This document shows, piece by piece, positions 1 to 7,475 of a DNA stretch of 7,475 nt. The DNA is from an uncultured Bacillota bacterium (GTDB lineage Bacteria > Bacillota_A > Clostridia > Peptostreptococcales > Anaerovoracaceae), in contig CAMOWO010000033.1 in the NCBI GenBank assembly GCA_946628525.1, forward strand, positions 1-7,475. The letters are read 5' to 3'. Position 1 is the stretch's first letter. The number at the start of each line of letters is the position of its first letter. Under the pieces are notes generated by a model that was given only the letters and a program-made list of their open reading frames with translations, searched no databases and was not told where the DNA came from. A program made the translations under genes and the position numbers.

Positions 1-973
<973 letters not shown>

Positions 974-987
974 ATCTTGCTTCCTTT

Positions 988-2259
988 CTATTCTTCTTCT
1001 CTCTCCGCATCTTCCACCACCAGATTGATCTCGACCGCCTTCCTGCCGTCGGATTTGGTGACTCTGCCGGAGAGCCTTTTGTCATCAACGATCACATCGA
1101 ACCTGTCATCCCTTGCCGGGAGTTTGTCCAGCTGCAGTGCCACCCAGCCGTTGACTGTCAGCACGTTCTCAGGTTCTTCATCTATCTCGAAATAATCGAA
1201 AACTTTATTAATGTTGGCGCCGCCTTTGACCCGGAAACTGCCGTTCTGAAGCGGCATGATGTCCTTGGAGATCACCACGTCGTGCTCGTCAAAGATCTCG
1301 CCGACGAGTTCCTCGATGATGTCCTCCATCGTGACGAGGCCTTCCGTCCCGCCGTACTCATCCACCACGATAGCCATGTGGGTCTTGAGCTGCTGCATCT
1401 TCTTGAGAAGATCCGAGATCTTCATGGCGGTCCCCACGAAAACGATCGGCATCACGTAATCCGTGATCTTCTTATCCGTCCCCACGATGAAGTTGTGGAA
1501 GTCCTTCTGATTGATGACGCCCAAAATATGGTCGATGTCTTCTTCGTAGACGGGGAGTCTCGAAAAGCCTGTGTCTTTGAAGATCTGCGCCAGTTCTTCG
1601 ACCTCGCAGTCTGCTTCGATGGCTTCCATCTTCGGTCTCGGCGTCATGACGTCTTCTGCTGTCAGTTCGTAGAATTCCACGGCGTTCTGGATCAGCTCGC
1701 TGTGGCTCTCTTCGATGCTGCCGCCCGTCTCGGCTTCTTCGATCATGGTGAGGAGTTCATCTTCCGTTATCGCCTCGTGATTTCCCAGATTGAACAACTT
1801 GCTGATGAGCTGTTTCCATTTCGTGAATATGAAATTCACCGGTGTCAGGATCACCATGAAAGCATGGATGATGGGCTGAGAGAATTTCGAGAATTCCTCG
1901 GACTTTTCTCTGGCGATGTTCTTCGGGGTGATCTCACCGAAGATCAGAACGATCACCGTCATCACGGCCGTGGCAATGGCCGGGCCGTAGGATCCGTAGA
2001 GATTCACGAAAAGCACCGTGGCGATCGCTGTTACGCCGATGTTCACCACGTTGTTGCCCACGAGTATCGTGGTGAGAAGTTTATCGTATTGTTCGATGAG
2101 ACTGAGCACCTTCTGTGCCTTCTTGTCCCCATCTGATGCCAGGCTCTTGAGTCTTATCCGGTTAACGGAGGTAAACGCCGTCTCCGTAGCCGAAAAGTAT
2201 GCTGAGAAAAGCACGAGAACTGCTATCGTCAGTATCTGGACTAACATATCCTGAGTCAT
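988..2259 (-). CDS. HlyC/CorC (CNNM/CorB-like) family membrane protein with DUF21, CBS pair and CorC_HlyC domains
   Basis: This is a 423-residue integral membrane protein of the family annotated as hemolysin C / CorC / CNNM-type transporters, whose characterised members act in magnesium or cobalt efflux or its control. The DUF21 membrane domain covers roughly residues 1-180, with hydrophobic segments near 5-25, 62-88, 92-108 and 128-146 and the signatures SATETA (23-28) and GEITPK (108-113). A CBS pair follows: the first opens at VMTPRPK (204-210), and the second runs from about 268 through [13 protein letters not shown] (298-310) and [15 protein letters not shown] (311-325). A CorC_HlyC domain occupies about 335-415. 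The domain order and length are standard. AAGGAG (2272-2267) lies 7 nt before the ATG, and the TAG stop is at 990-988. It precedes secA by 14 bp and follows the aspartate kinase terminator by a short gap. The transported ion cannot be read from sequence, and the old 'hemolysin' label should not be taken literally. Confidence 0.93.
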   Translation of the reverse strand: MTQDMLVQILTIAVLVLFSAYFSATETAFTSVNRIRLKSLASDGDKKAQKVLSLIEQYDKLLTTILVGNNVVNIGVTAIATVLFVNLYGSYGPAIATAVMTVIVLIFGEITPKNIAREKSEEFSKFSQPIIHAFMVILTPVNFIFTKWKQLISKLFNLGNHEAITEDELLTMIEEAETGGSIEESHSELIQNAVEFYELTAEDVMTPRPKMEAIEADCEVEELAQIFKDTGFSRLPVYEEDIDHILGVINQKDFHNFIVGTDKKITDYVMPIVFVGTAMKISDLLKKMQQLKTHMAIVVDEYGGTEGLVTMEDIIEELVGEIFDEHDVVISKDIMPLQNGSFRVKGGANINKVFDYFEIDEEPENVLTVNGWVALQLDKLPARDDRFDVIVDDKRLSGRVTKSDGRKAVEINLVVEDAEREEE

Positions 2260-2296
2260 ATAATATCTCCTTCATGCTCATAAAATAGCAACATAT

Positions 2297-2325
2297 ATTA
2301 TATATCAAGCCCCGCACAAAATAAA
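2297..2325 (-). promoter_or_regulatory. Candidate sigma-A-type promoter for the DUF21/CBS gene and secA
   Basis: On the minus strand a perfect TATAAT lies at 2302-2297, with a weak -35 match TTTATT (2325-2320) at 17-bp spacing. Transcription would start near 2290, giving a leader of about 30 nt that contains the AAGGAG site. An overlapping alternative is TTGATA (2308-2303), 17 bp, then TTTTAT (2285-2280), which would leave a very short leader. The site lies directly after the terminator of the preceding operon, so an independent promoter is expected here. The exact choice of hexamers is inference. Confidence 0.42.
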
Positions 2326-2354
2326 GAAAGAGCCGAAAAAATCACGACTCTTTC
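2318..2354 (-). terminator. Rho-independent terminator of the metK-aspartate kinase operon
   Basis: In minus-strand RNA, GAAAGAGUCG (2354-2345) pairs with CGGCUCUUUC (2335-2326) over 10 bp including one U-G wobble. The loop is 9 nt (UGAUUUUUU) and a UUUAUUUU-type tail follows (2325-2318). On the plus strand the wobble becomes a C/A mismatch, so the element is oriented for the minus-strand operon. It begins 25 nt after the aspartate kinase stop codon. Confidence 0.85.
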
Positions 2355-2379
2355 ACATTTCACATATTGATTTGTTCGT

Positions 2380-3696
2380 CTATTTCTCGAAAGCCCCGTA
2401 GATCGCTTTGACGGATGTCTCGAAATCGCTGTTCTCCACACCGACGATGATGTTCATCTCGCTGGATCCCTGGTCGATCATCTTGATGTTCACGTTAGCC
2501 TCTGCAAGAGAGGTGAACAGCTTCGCCGCCGTTCCCATACGGGATGACATGCCGTGACCTACCGTGGCGATCAGCGCAACGTCTTCCTGGTAGTCGAGAG
2601 TGTCCGGCTTCAGCTGGTTCCTGATATCCTCGATGATATCCTCGATCCCCTCTCCGAGGTAGCTGTTGGATACCACGATGGACAGAGTGTCCACGCCGCT
2701 CGGCATATGCTCGATCGGGATATCGTGCTCCTCGAAGATCGCTGCGATCTTACGGATGAAGCCTCTCAGATCGCTCATCTGATTCTTGTACATGTTGATG
2801 ACCGTGAAATCTTTGCGGCCGGCGATACCGGTGATGACCTGGCCTTCTTCCAGGGTGCCCGGCTCTGCTGTGATGAGCGTGCCCGGATCCTCCGGCTTGT
2901 TGGTGTTCCTGATATTGATCGGGATGTTCGCTGCCCTTGCAGGGTAGATGGCGTCCTCGTGGAGCACCGACGCTCCCATGTATGACAGCTCGCGCAGTTC
3001 TTTGTATGAGATCTGTGCGATCGGCCGAGGGTTGTCGACGATCCTCGGGTCTGCCGCCAGGAAGCCCGATACGTCGGTCCAGTTCTCGTATACGTCAGCG
3101 CCTACGGCCTTCGCCACGAGGGCTCCTGTGATGTCGGATCCGCCTCTTGAGAAGGTCTTGATGCTGCCGTCAGGTTTTGATCCGTAGAATCCCGGGATAA
3201 CGGCTTTCTCGTGCTTGGCCAGTTCTTCTCTGATGGCCTCGTCCGTTTCCTTTTCGAGGAATTTGCCCTTGGCGCTGAACTTCACCATACCTGCCGCGTC
3301 CACGAAATCGTATCCGAGGAAGTCGGCGATGATCATGGCATTGAGGTACTCGCCTCTGCTTGCGATGTAGTCCGCCGTCGTCCCTTCTCTGAGGGCCTTC
3401 TCGATAACATCGAATTCAGACTGGACATCTGTATCCACCTTCAGGTTGATCTTCTCCGAAACGTATCTGTCGCAGATCACCTGGAAGACCTGTTCGAAAC
3501 GGATGTTGTGCTCGATCTGTGACATGCACAGGTACAGCAGATCCGTCACCTTGCTGTCTTCTTTGAATCGTTTGCCCGGTGCCGATACGACGACGTATTT
3601 GATATCATCATCGTTCTCGATGATGTTCTTGATCTTGTTTATCTGGAGCGCATCTGCGACTGATGATCCTCCGAATTTAGCGACTTTTGTGCTCAT
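2380..3696 (-). CDS. Aspartate kinase (aspartokinase), monofunctional, with C-terminal ACT domains
   Basis: The enzyme phosphorylates L-aspartate to 4-phospho-L-aspartate with ATP, the first step toward lysine/diaminopimelate, threonine and methionine. The 438-residue protein opens with the kinase signature KFGGSS (7-12), followed by VVVSAPGKR (35-43), SRGEYLNA (113-120), GFYG (169-172), SRGGSDITG (183-191) and [13 protein letters not shown] (206-218). Two ACT regulatory domains fill the C-terminus, about 300-372 and 373-438, including HMPSGVD (330-336) and [11 protein letters not shown] (406-416), the pattern that forms the amino-acid effector site. Overall it resembles from memory the Bacillus YclM/ThrD (aspartokinase III) class more than the alpha/beta LysC type. 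Which amino acid inhibits it cannot be told, so no symbol is assigned. There is no fused homoserine dehydrogenase. The AAGGAG site (3710-3705) lies inside the end of metK, and the ATG overlaps the metK stop as ATGA, implying translational coupling. A strong terminator follows. Confidence 0.96.
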   Translation of the reverse strand: MSTKVAKFGGSSVADALQINKIKNIIENDDDIKYVVVSAPGKRFKEDSKVTDLLYLCMSQIEHNIRFEQVFQVICDRYVSEKINLKVDTDVQSEFDVIEKALREGTTADYIASRGEYLNAMIIADFLGYDFVDAAGMVKFSAKGKFLEKETDEAIREELAKHEKAVIPGFYGSKPDGSIKTFSRGGSDITGALVAKAVGADVYENWTDVSGFLAADPRIVDNPRPIAQISYKELRELSYMGASVLHEDAIYPARAANIPINIRNTNKPEDPGTLITAEPGTLEEGQVITGIAGRKDFTVINMYKNQMSDLRGFIRKIAAIFEEHDIPIEHMPSGVDTLSIVVSNSYLGEGIEDIIEDIRNQLKPDTLDYQEDVALIATVGHGMSSRMGTAAKLFTSLAEANVNIKMIDQGSSEMNIIVGVENSDFETSVKAIYGAFEK

Positions 3697-4877
3697 TGTG
3701 AAATCTCCTTTTTCAACTGTTCAACTTTATCAAGTTTCTCCCAAGGCACATCGATGTCTGTTCTTCCAAAATGTCCGTATGCTGCCACCTGTCTGTAGAT
3801 CGGTCTTCTGAGATCCAGGTCTCTGATGATCGCCGCAGGTCTCAGGTCGAAGTTCCTGGAGATGATCTCTGCCAGTTTCTCATCCGATACGACGCCTGTC
3901 CCGAAGGAATCTACGAGGATCGATACCGGTCTTGCCACTCCGATGGCGTAGGCCAGCTGGATCTCGCACTTCCTTGCCAATCCTGCTGCTACCAGGTTCT
4001 TCGCTACATATCTTGCTGCATATGTGGCGGATCTGTCTACCTTCGTAGGGTCCTTGCCGCTGAAGGCACCACCGCCGTGGCGAGCATATCCTCCATATGT
4101 GTCTACGATTATCTTTCTTCCTGTGAGGCCGGAATCTCCCTGCGGTCCTCCGATCACGAATCGTCCCGTCGGGTTGACGAAGTACTTCGTTTCATCGTCC
4201 AGCAGTGCCGGATCCACTACAGGTCTGATGACATGCTTGATCATGTCGCTTCTGATCTGCTCCAGGGAAACGTCCGGATCGTGCTGGGTCGAAATGACGA
4301 TGGTGTCGACTCTTACCGGTCTGTCATCGTCGTATTCGATGGTGACCTGTGTCTTGCCGTCCGGTCTGAGATATCTGAGCAGCCCGCTCTTGCGCACGTT
4401 GGTCAGCTGTCTTGCCAGCTTGTGGGCCAGTGCGATCGGAAGCGGCATCAGTTCCGGGGTCTCATCACATGCGAATCCGAACATGATGCCCTGGTCTCCT
4501 GCTCCTGTTTCCTCTGCTTCTTCCTGAAGCTCTCCCTGCTTGTATTCCAAAGCCTTGTTTACGCCCATGGCGATATCGCCTGACTGCTCATCGATGGATG
4601 TAATGACAGCGCATGCATTGCCGTCGAATCCGTAGTCGCTGGTGTTGTAGCCGATATCACAGACGACCTCTCTTGCCACCTTCTGGATGTCGATATACGC
4701 ATCGGTGGTGATCTCGCCCATTACCATGACGTAGCCCGTATTGGCCGTCGTCTCCGCTGCGACTCTGCCCATCGGGTCTGCCTCCATGATCGCGTCGAGT
4801 ATAGCGTCAGAGACCTGATCGCAAAGCTTGTCAGGATGTCCCTCTGTCACTGATTCTGATGTAAATAATCTCTTCAT
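3693..4877 (-). CDS. metK: S-adenosylmethionine synthetase (methionine adenosyltransferase)
   Basis: MetK makes S-adenosylmethionine from methionine and ATP in the cytosol, releasing phosphate and pyrophosphate; it normally acts as a tetramer. At 394 residues it has standard family length. Visible signatures are the start [17 protein letters not shown], with the ATP-binding GHPDK at 13-17, then [10 protein letters not shown] (125-134) and the glycine-rich loop [16 protein letters not shown] (268-283). [13 protein letters not shown] (243-255), IGVARPVS (312-319) and the C-terminal AAYGHFGR (365-372) also fit. The start is fixed by GGAGGT (4888-4883), 5 nt before the ATG. It is the first gene of a minus-strand operon, behind a leader of about 150 nt with an intrinsic-terminator hairpin and repeats. 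Its TGA stop overlaps the aspartate kinase ATG by 4 nt (ATGA, 3696-3693). No key residue appears to be missing. Confidence 0.98.
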   Translation of the reverse strand: MKRLFTSESVTEGHPDKLCDQVSDAILDAIMEADPMGRVAAETTANTGYVMVMGEITTDAYIDIQKVAREVVCDIGYNTSDYGFDGNACAVITSIDEQSGDIAMGVNKALEYKQGELQEEAEETGAGDQGIMFGFACDETPELMPLPIALAHKLARQLTNVRKSGLLRYLRPDGKTQVTIEYDDDRPVRVDTIVISTQHDPDVSLEQIRSDMIKHVIRPVVDPALLDDETKYFVNPTGRFVIGGPQGDSGLTGRKIIVDTYGGYARHGGGAFSGKDPTKVDRSATYAARYVAKNLVAAGLARKCEIQLAYAIGVARPVSILVDSFGTGVVSDEKLAEIISRNFDLRPAAIIRDLDLRRPIYRQVAAYGHFGRTDIDVPWEKLDKVEQLKKEISQ

Positions 4878-4898
4878 TGATGACCTCCAAAATTACAG

Positions 4899-4972
4899 TC
4901 TGTATGACACGCGCCTGCGTTCCTGCACATGCATCCCTTCTGTGGCACGCGCCCGCAGCAAATGCTGCGTTC
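4899..4972 (-). repeat. Degenerate direct repeat pair in the metK leader
   Basis: Reading the minus strand, unit 1 (4972-4939) is GAACGCAG, a 12-nt insert (4964-4953), then GCGCGTGCCACAGA. Unit 2 (4922-4899) is GAACGCAG directly followed by GCGCGTGTCATACAGA. The insert in unit 1 completes a hairpin, CGCAGC-ATTT-GCTGCG. The stretch is GC-rich compared with the AT-rich DNA on either side and lies between the leader terminator and the metK ribosome binding site. The repeat is seen directly; any regulatory role is inference. Confidence 0.6.
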
Positions 4973-4973
4973 T

Positions 4974-5009
4974 AAAAAATCAGCCCCGGTTTCTTCCCTC
5001 CGGAGCCAA
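4974..5009 (-). terminator. Intrinsic terminator-like hairpin (candidate attenuator) in the metK leader
   Basis: In minus-strand RNA, UUGGCUCCGG (5009-5000) pairs with CCGGGGCUGA (4989-4980) over 10 bp with three U-G wobbles. The loop is AGGGAAGAAA, and six uridines follow (4979-4974). The hairpin begins about 20 nt after the predicted transcription start and 97 nt before the metK start codon, in the same direction as metK. Full termination here would silence metK, so it should be conditional, or else it releases a short RNA. A competing pairing exists between GGUUU (5012-5008) and AAACC (4992-4988), which would break the terminator stem. The structure is seen; conditional control is inference. 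Confidence 0.68.
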
Positions 5010-5038
5010 ACCTTCAATACGCCAATGTCTTAAAATTT

Positions 5039-5066
5039 ATTATATATGATTTGCCTGTGTTTTCAA
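5039..5066 (-). promoter_or_regulatory. Sigma-A-type promoter of the metK operon
   Basis: On the minus strand, TTGAAA (5066-5061) and a perfect TATAAT (5044-5039) are separated by 16 bp. The predicted start is near 5031, giving a leader of about 150 nt before metK. It is the best hexamer pair in the intergenic region and fits a highly expressed essential gene. Its -35 box overlaps one arm of a TCAAGTA/TACTTGA inverted repeat. Confidence 0.72.
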
Positions 5067-5110
5067 GTAGTAATACCACCCAAAATAGGTTATACTTGAC
5101 TTAAATCAAG
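5063..5110. promoter_or_regulatory. TCAAG-based inverted repeats between the divergent genes; possible operator
   Basis: TCAAGTA (5063-5069) and TACTTGA (5093-5099) form a perfect 7-bp inverted repeat separated by 23 bp. The right arm overlaps a second dyad, CTTGACTTAAATCAAG (5095-5110), in which 14 of 16 positions are symmetric. The left arm covers the metK -35 box and the right dyad lies just before the ribosome binding site of the plus-strand gene, so a bound protein could affect both directions. A candidate plus-strand -10, TATACT (5091-5096), lies in the same stretch without a convincing -35. The dyads are seen; operator function is inferred. Confidence 0.4.
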
Positions 5111-5121
5111 GCATTATAAGT

Positions 5122-5135
5122 GAGGTGCAGAATTG
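5122..5135 (+). promoter_or_regulatory. Ribosome binding site and TTG start of the 401-residue protein
   Basis: GAGGTG (5122-5127) sits 5 nt before TTG (5133-5135). An in-frame TGA at 5121-5123 rules out any longer start, and the next in-frame ATG is 34 codons downstream without a comparable site. TTG is therefore the chosen start codon, which may hold expression down. Confidence 0.75.
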
Positions 5136-6338
5136 GATCACGAACCTTTTCAGGTCATACGGGGAGGACTTCTCACCCCGATCAGCGAGAAGAACAAACA
5201 GCTCAAGACAGCATATGTAACAGACACGAGATTGATGGGCGTGCTCGCCATCCATGCTCACTGGGTGCTCCCGGATGAGCCGGAAAGATGCGACTTCCAT
5301 CAGTTTTTCTATATCGACTGCGAAGAGACGGGACTGGAGACGTACAGAAGCCTGCGCACGGACGATTTTCTCGATACCCTCGGAGAGATCCGGGAGATCG
5401 AGCAGTCCATGATCGGTGGCCTGGGGGCCAAGAAGATCGAGATCGACGAGAAGCAGCTGGCCGCCATCATCACTTTTTATACGGCGTTCAACCGGGAGCA
5501 CAAGCTGCCGGATCCGGAGAATGCGTCCGAATACAGTTTCCTTCTCGACATGGGCGATACACTCACAGACTCCGGCAGGGAGGGACTCATGGCCGCCATC
5601 TGCGGACCGATCCACTCCAACTATCAGGTCATCAACTACTTCCTGATGCGCTGCTTCGGGCAGGACTACAGAGCCGCCCGGAGGCTGACGGCCGGAGATT
5701 TTCCTATCGACATCTACGATAAATACACCCGCACCACCTTTTGCAAAAACGTGATCGACCCGGCGGGAGAGCGCCCGGACGGGACCCAGGTCTACCTTTG
5801 CGAATCGCTGGTGGAACAGCACGGACAGTATGAGATCATCGTTTCAGAACTTTGCGTGAAGAACGTGAAGGTCACGGGGTTCCGCTACTGTTCCGGATTT
5901 AAGATCAGCACGGCGGAGGCCGCCATGAAGCTGGCGAAGGCGGAGTTCGTCACGGTTTACGAGGTGCTTCTCGACGAGGAGAACATCGAGAACAATCTGG
6001 GGGAACTGACCATCGGATTCAACTCCATCATGTCGAGGCATGAGACGGGACGGCTTTTCATGTCCTTCAAGGACAACAACGCCCACGTTGACAGCCGGGT
6101 CTTCATGCTTTCCAACGACGTGAACGGGATCTTCTATCTGACGGATTTCGGCCAGCTCATCGCTGCGGCATATACCCTTGAGGATATCCGCAACATGGAG
6201 CGCAGACTCAAGGTGAGCCTGCTGGCGCCTTATCTGATGACGACAGCAAAATACGAATTCAAAGAGCCCATATTATATGAATTCATCCACAGCGGATTTG
6301 AGGACTTCGAGGATTTCCTCGATGCCATAAGAGAGTAA
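5133..6338 (+). CDS. Uncharacterised 401-residue cytosolic protein
   Basis: I do not recognise the family. The protein has no signal peptide and no membrane segment. It is acidic overall, with a strongly acidic C-terminus (FEDFEDFLDAIRE). Notable stretches are AIHAHWVLPDE (39-49), FHQFFYIDCEETGLETYRSL (55-74), LGAKKIEIDEKQL (97-109), YRAARRLTAGDFPIDIYDKYTR (179-200, split here as YRAARRLTAG then DFPIDIYDKYTR) and GRLFMSFKDNNAHVDSRVF (306-324). Six cysteines (53, 63, 157, 174, 204, 223) plus C241 and C253 are scattered and form no CxxC metal or Fe-S motif. The reading frame is long and intact, with codon use like its neighbours, so it is a real gene. It starts at TTG (see the ribosome binding site entry) and is followed after 27 bp by an aldo/keto reductase, so the two probably form an operon diverging from metK. 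Function is unknown; a link to redox metabolism would rest only on the neighbour. Confidence 0.85.
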   Translation: MDHEPFQVIRGGLLTPISEKNKQLKTAYVTDTRLMGVLAIHAHWVLPDEPERCDFHQFFYIDCEETGLETYRSLRTDDFLDTLGEIREIEQSMIGGLGAKKIEIDEKQLAAIITFYTAFNREHKLPDPENASEYSFLLDMGDTLTDSGREGLMAAICGPIHSNYQVINYFLMRCFGQDYRAARRLTAGDFPIDIYDKYTRTTFCKNVIDPAGERPDGTQVYLCESLVEQHGQYEIIVSELCVKNVKVTGFRYCSGFKISTAEAAMKLAKAEFVTVYEVLLDEENIENNLGELTIGFNSIMSRHETGRLFMSFKDNNAHVDSRVFMLSNDVNGIFYLTDFGQLIAAAYTLEDIRNMERRLKVSLLAPYLMTTAKYEFKEPILYEFIHSGFEDFEDFLDAIRE

Positions 6339-6365
6339 GTTAAATAGTTTTATGGAGGTAAATAC

Positions 6366-7475
6366 ATGCTTTACAGAAAAATGGGCAAGACGAACGAAGA
6401 GGTCTCTTTGCTTGGCTTCGGTGCCATGAGACTTCCCACCGCGGAGGATGGAAGCATCGACCAGGAGCTGTCTGTGGCGATGATCCGCAAAGCCATCGAT
6501 AACGGTGTCAACTACATCGACACTGCTTTCACTTACCCAAAGAGTGAGAAGATCATTGGCGAGGCCCTCAAAGACGGCTACCGCGAGAAGGTCTTTATCG
6601 CCGACAAGATCCCGCCTTGGCTCATCCGAAGCGAAGAGGACAAGGAAAGCCTGTTCAACAAGAGTTTCGAACGACTCGGCGTTGACGTCATCGACTTCTT
6701 CCTTCTCCACAATCTGAACGCTCCGATCTGGAAAAAAGCACTCAAGAACGACCTGCTCAGTTTCCTGGCGGAGAAGAAAAAGGAGGGCAAGATCCGCTAC
6801 ATCGGTTTCTCCTTCCACGACAGTCTGGATCTCTTCAAAGAGATCGTGGATGCTTTCGACTGGGATATGTGCCAGATCCAGCTGAACTTCATGGACAAGG
6901 ATTTTCAGGCCGGCGAAGAAGGGCTGAAATACGCTGCCGATAAGGGCATCGGCGTTGTCATCATGGAGCCACTCAAAGGAGGCCGTCTCACGCAGACTGT
7001 TCCTCCTGCCATCGAGGAGATCTGGGAAAAGGACGAATCCGATACGACTCCTGTCCAGTGGGCCTTCAAATGGGTCGCGAGCCATCCTGAAGTTTCTGTC
7101 ATTCTCAGCGGCATGAGCGACATGGAGCAACTGGGCGACAACCTTTGGAATTTCTCAGACCCTGCCATCGAGGAGATCTCGGGGACGGGCCGCAATCTGC
7201 TGGAAGAGGTCAGCACGAAGTACAAAGAACTGATCCGCTACGACTGCACGAGTTGCGGCTACTGCATGCCGTGCCCGCAGAAGATCGAGATCCCGAAGGT
7301 CATCGGATACTACAATGACTGGCGAGCCTTCGGGGAAGCGGGAAACATCATGTTCGAGTATTCTACCTGGCTCGGACGCCACGCCTCGGACTGCGTGGAA
7401 TGCCACGCATGCGAAGAGAAGTGCCCGCAGCACCTTCCGATCGCAGAGGCCATGAAGGAAGCGGCCGAAGTCATG
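6366..7475 (+). CDS. Aldo/keto reductase with C-terminal [4Fe-4S] ferredoxin-like module (3' end beyond the window)
   Basis: This is a TIM-barrel NAD(P)H-dependent oxidoreductase of the aldo/keto reductase superfamily with an iron-sulfur tail, a type common in anaerobes. The ATG at 6366 follows GGAGGT (6354-6359) at 6-nt spacing. The N-terminus MLYRKMGKTNEEVSLLGFG is typical. The catalytic tetrad can be assigned as D52, Y57, K81 and H115 (YIDTAFTY, IADK, FFLLHN). EPLKGGRL (201-208) and VSVILSGMSDMEQL (243-256) match the late barrel and cofactor-binding region. The tail carries C294-C297-C300-C303 followed by proline, and C343-C346-C349-C353 followed by proline, enough for two [4Fe-4S] clusters. 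The window ends at codon 370 with no stop, and the second cluster is already complete, so probably only a short tail is missing. It lies 27 bp behind the unrecognised gene, likely in one transcript. Substrate and electron partner cannot be deduced. Confidence 0.94.
   Translation, partial: MLYRKMGKTNEEVSLLGFGAMRLPTAEDGSIDQELSVAMIRKAIDNGVNYIDTAFTYPKSEKIIGEALKDGYREKVFIADKIPPWLIRSEEDKESLFNKSFERLGVDVIDFFLLHNLNAPIWKKALKNDLLSFLAEKKKEGKIRYIGFSFHDSLDLFKEIVDAFDWDMCQIQLNFMDKDFQAGEEGLKYAADKGIGVVIMEPLKGGRLTQTVPPAIEEIWEKDESDTTPVQWAFKWVASHPEVSVILSGMSDMEQLGDNLWNFSDPAIEEISGTGRNLLEEVSTKYKELIRYDCTSCGYCMPCPQKIEIPKVIGYYNDWRAFGEAGNIMFEYSTWLGRHASDCVECHACEEKCPQHLPIAEAMKEAAEVM

Noticed and set aside
1282..2136. Plus-strand open frame of 284 codons
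   Set aside because: Antisense to the DUF21/CBS/CorC gene; a histidine- and aspartate-rich product without motifs, typical of a mirror frame.
3771..4583. Plus-strand open frame of 270 codons
   Set aside because: Antisense to metK, whose signatures are unmistakable.
4893..4934. Possible 13-codon leader peptide MHVQERRRVSYRL before metK
   Set aside because: The only purine-rich stretch (AGAAGGG) touches the ATG with no spacing, there is no run of methionine codons, and the frame lies after the terminator, so classical peptide attenuation does not fit.
4954..4970. CGCAGC-AAAT-GCTGCG as a plus-strand terminator
   Set aside because: The stem is only 6 bp, no uridine tract follows, and no plus-strand transcript is expected here.
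5070..5090. GGGTGGTATTAC on the minus strand as a T-box motif
   Set aside because: A T-box needs the AGGGTGGNACCGCG block in an antiterminator after a specifier stem. Only the first bases match, and the stretch lies upstream of the predicted transcription start.
5096..5120. TTGACT ... TATAAG as a plus-strand promoter
   Set aside because: The spacing is only 13 bp, too short for a sigma-A promoter; the hexamers are probably a coincidence of the dyad.
6273..7130. Minus-strand open frame of 285 codons, and another at 5106-5822
   Set aside because: Both are antisense to well-supported plus-strand genes, have no good ribosome binding site in context, and show no recognisable domains.

Overview
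The window looks like chromosomal housekeeping DNA from a Gram-positive anaerobe of the Clostridia. The signs are strong purine-rich ribosome binding sites (GGAGG and AAGGAG types), a TTG start, sigma-A-like promoters, U-tailed terminators, a clostridial-type aspartate kinase and an Fe-S aldo/keto reductase of the kind common in anaerobes. Base composition is moderate rather than AT-rich. A lineage near Anaerovoracaceae / Eubacteriales Family XIII is a guess from general resemblance, not a demonstrated placement.

Layout: the left two thirds is on the minus strand, read from right to left. A metK-aspartate kinase operon (4877 to 2380) starts from a strong promoter at about 5039-5066. It has a leader of about 150 nt containing an intrinsic-terminator hairpin and a degenerate repeat. 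The two genes overlap by ATGA, and the operon ends at a clear rho-independent terminator at 2318-2354. A second minus-strand unit follows with its own likely promoter. It holds a DUF21/CBS/CorC-HlyC membrane protein (2259 to 988) and, 14 bp later, the first 324 codons of secA (973 to the left edge). The right third is on the plus strand: an unrecognised 401-residue cytosolic protein with a TTG start (5133-6338) and, 27 bp later, an aldo/keto reductase with a C-terminal two-cluster Fe-S module (6366 to the right edge, cut just before its stop).

How they work together: aspartate kinase commits aspartate to the Lys/Thr/Met branch and MetK turns methionine into S-adenosylmethionine, so that operon joins the entry and the exit of the SAM route. 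SecA drives protein export, and its neighbour is probably a metal-ion transport or regulation protein of the CorB/CorC class. The plus-strand pair looks like a small redox operon of unknown purpose.

The part most worth a second look is the 255-bp divergent intergenic region (4878-5132). It carries a promoter, TCAAG-based dyads, a terminator-like attenuator in the metK leader and a pair of GAACGCAG...GCGCGTG repeats, and no SAM-I (S-box) riboswitch core could be found by eye. No mobile element, CRISPR array, tRNA or rRNA is visible.
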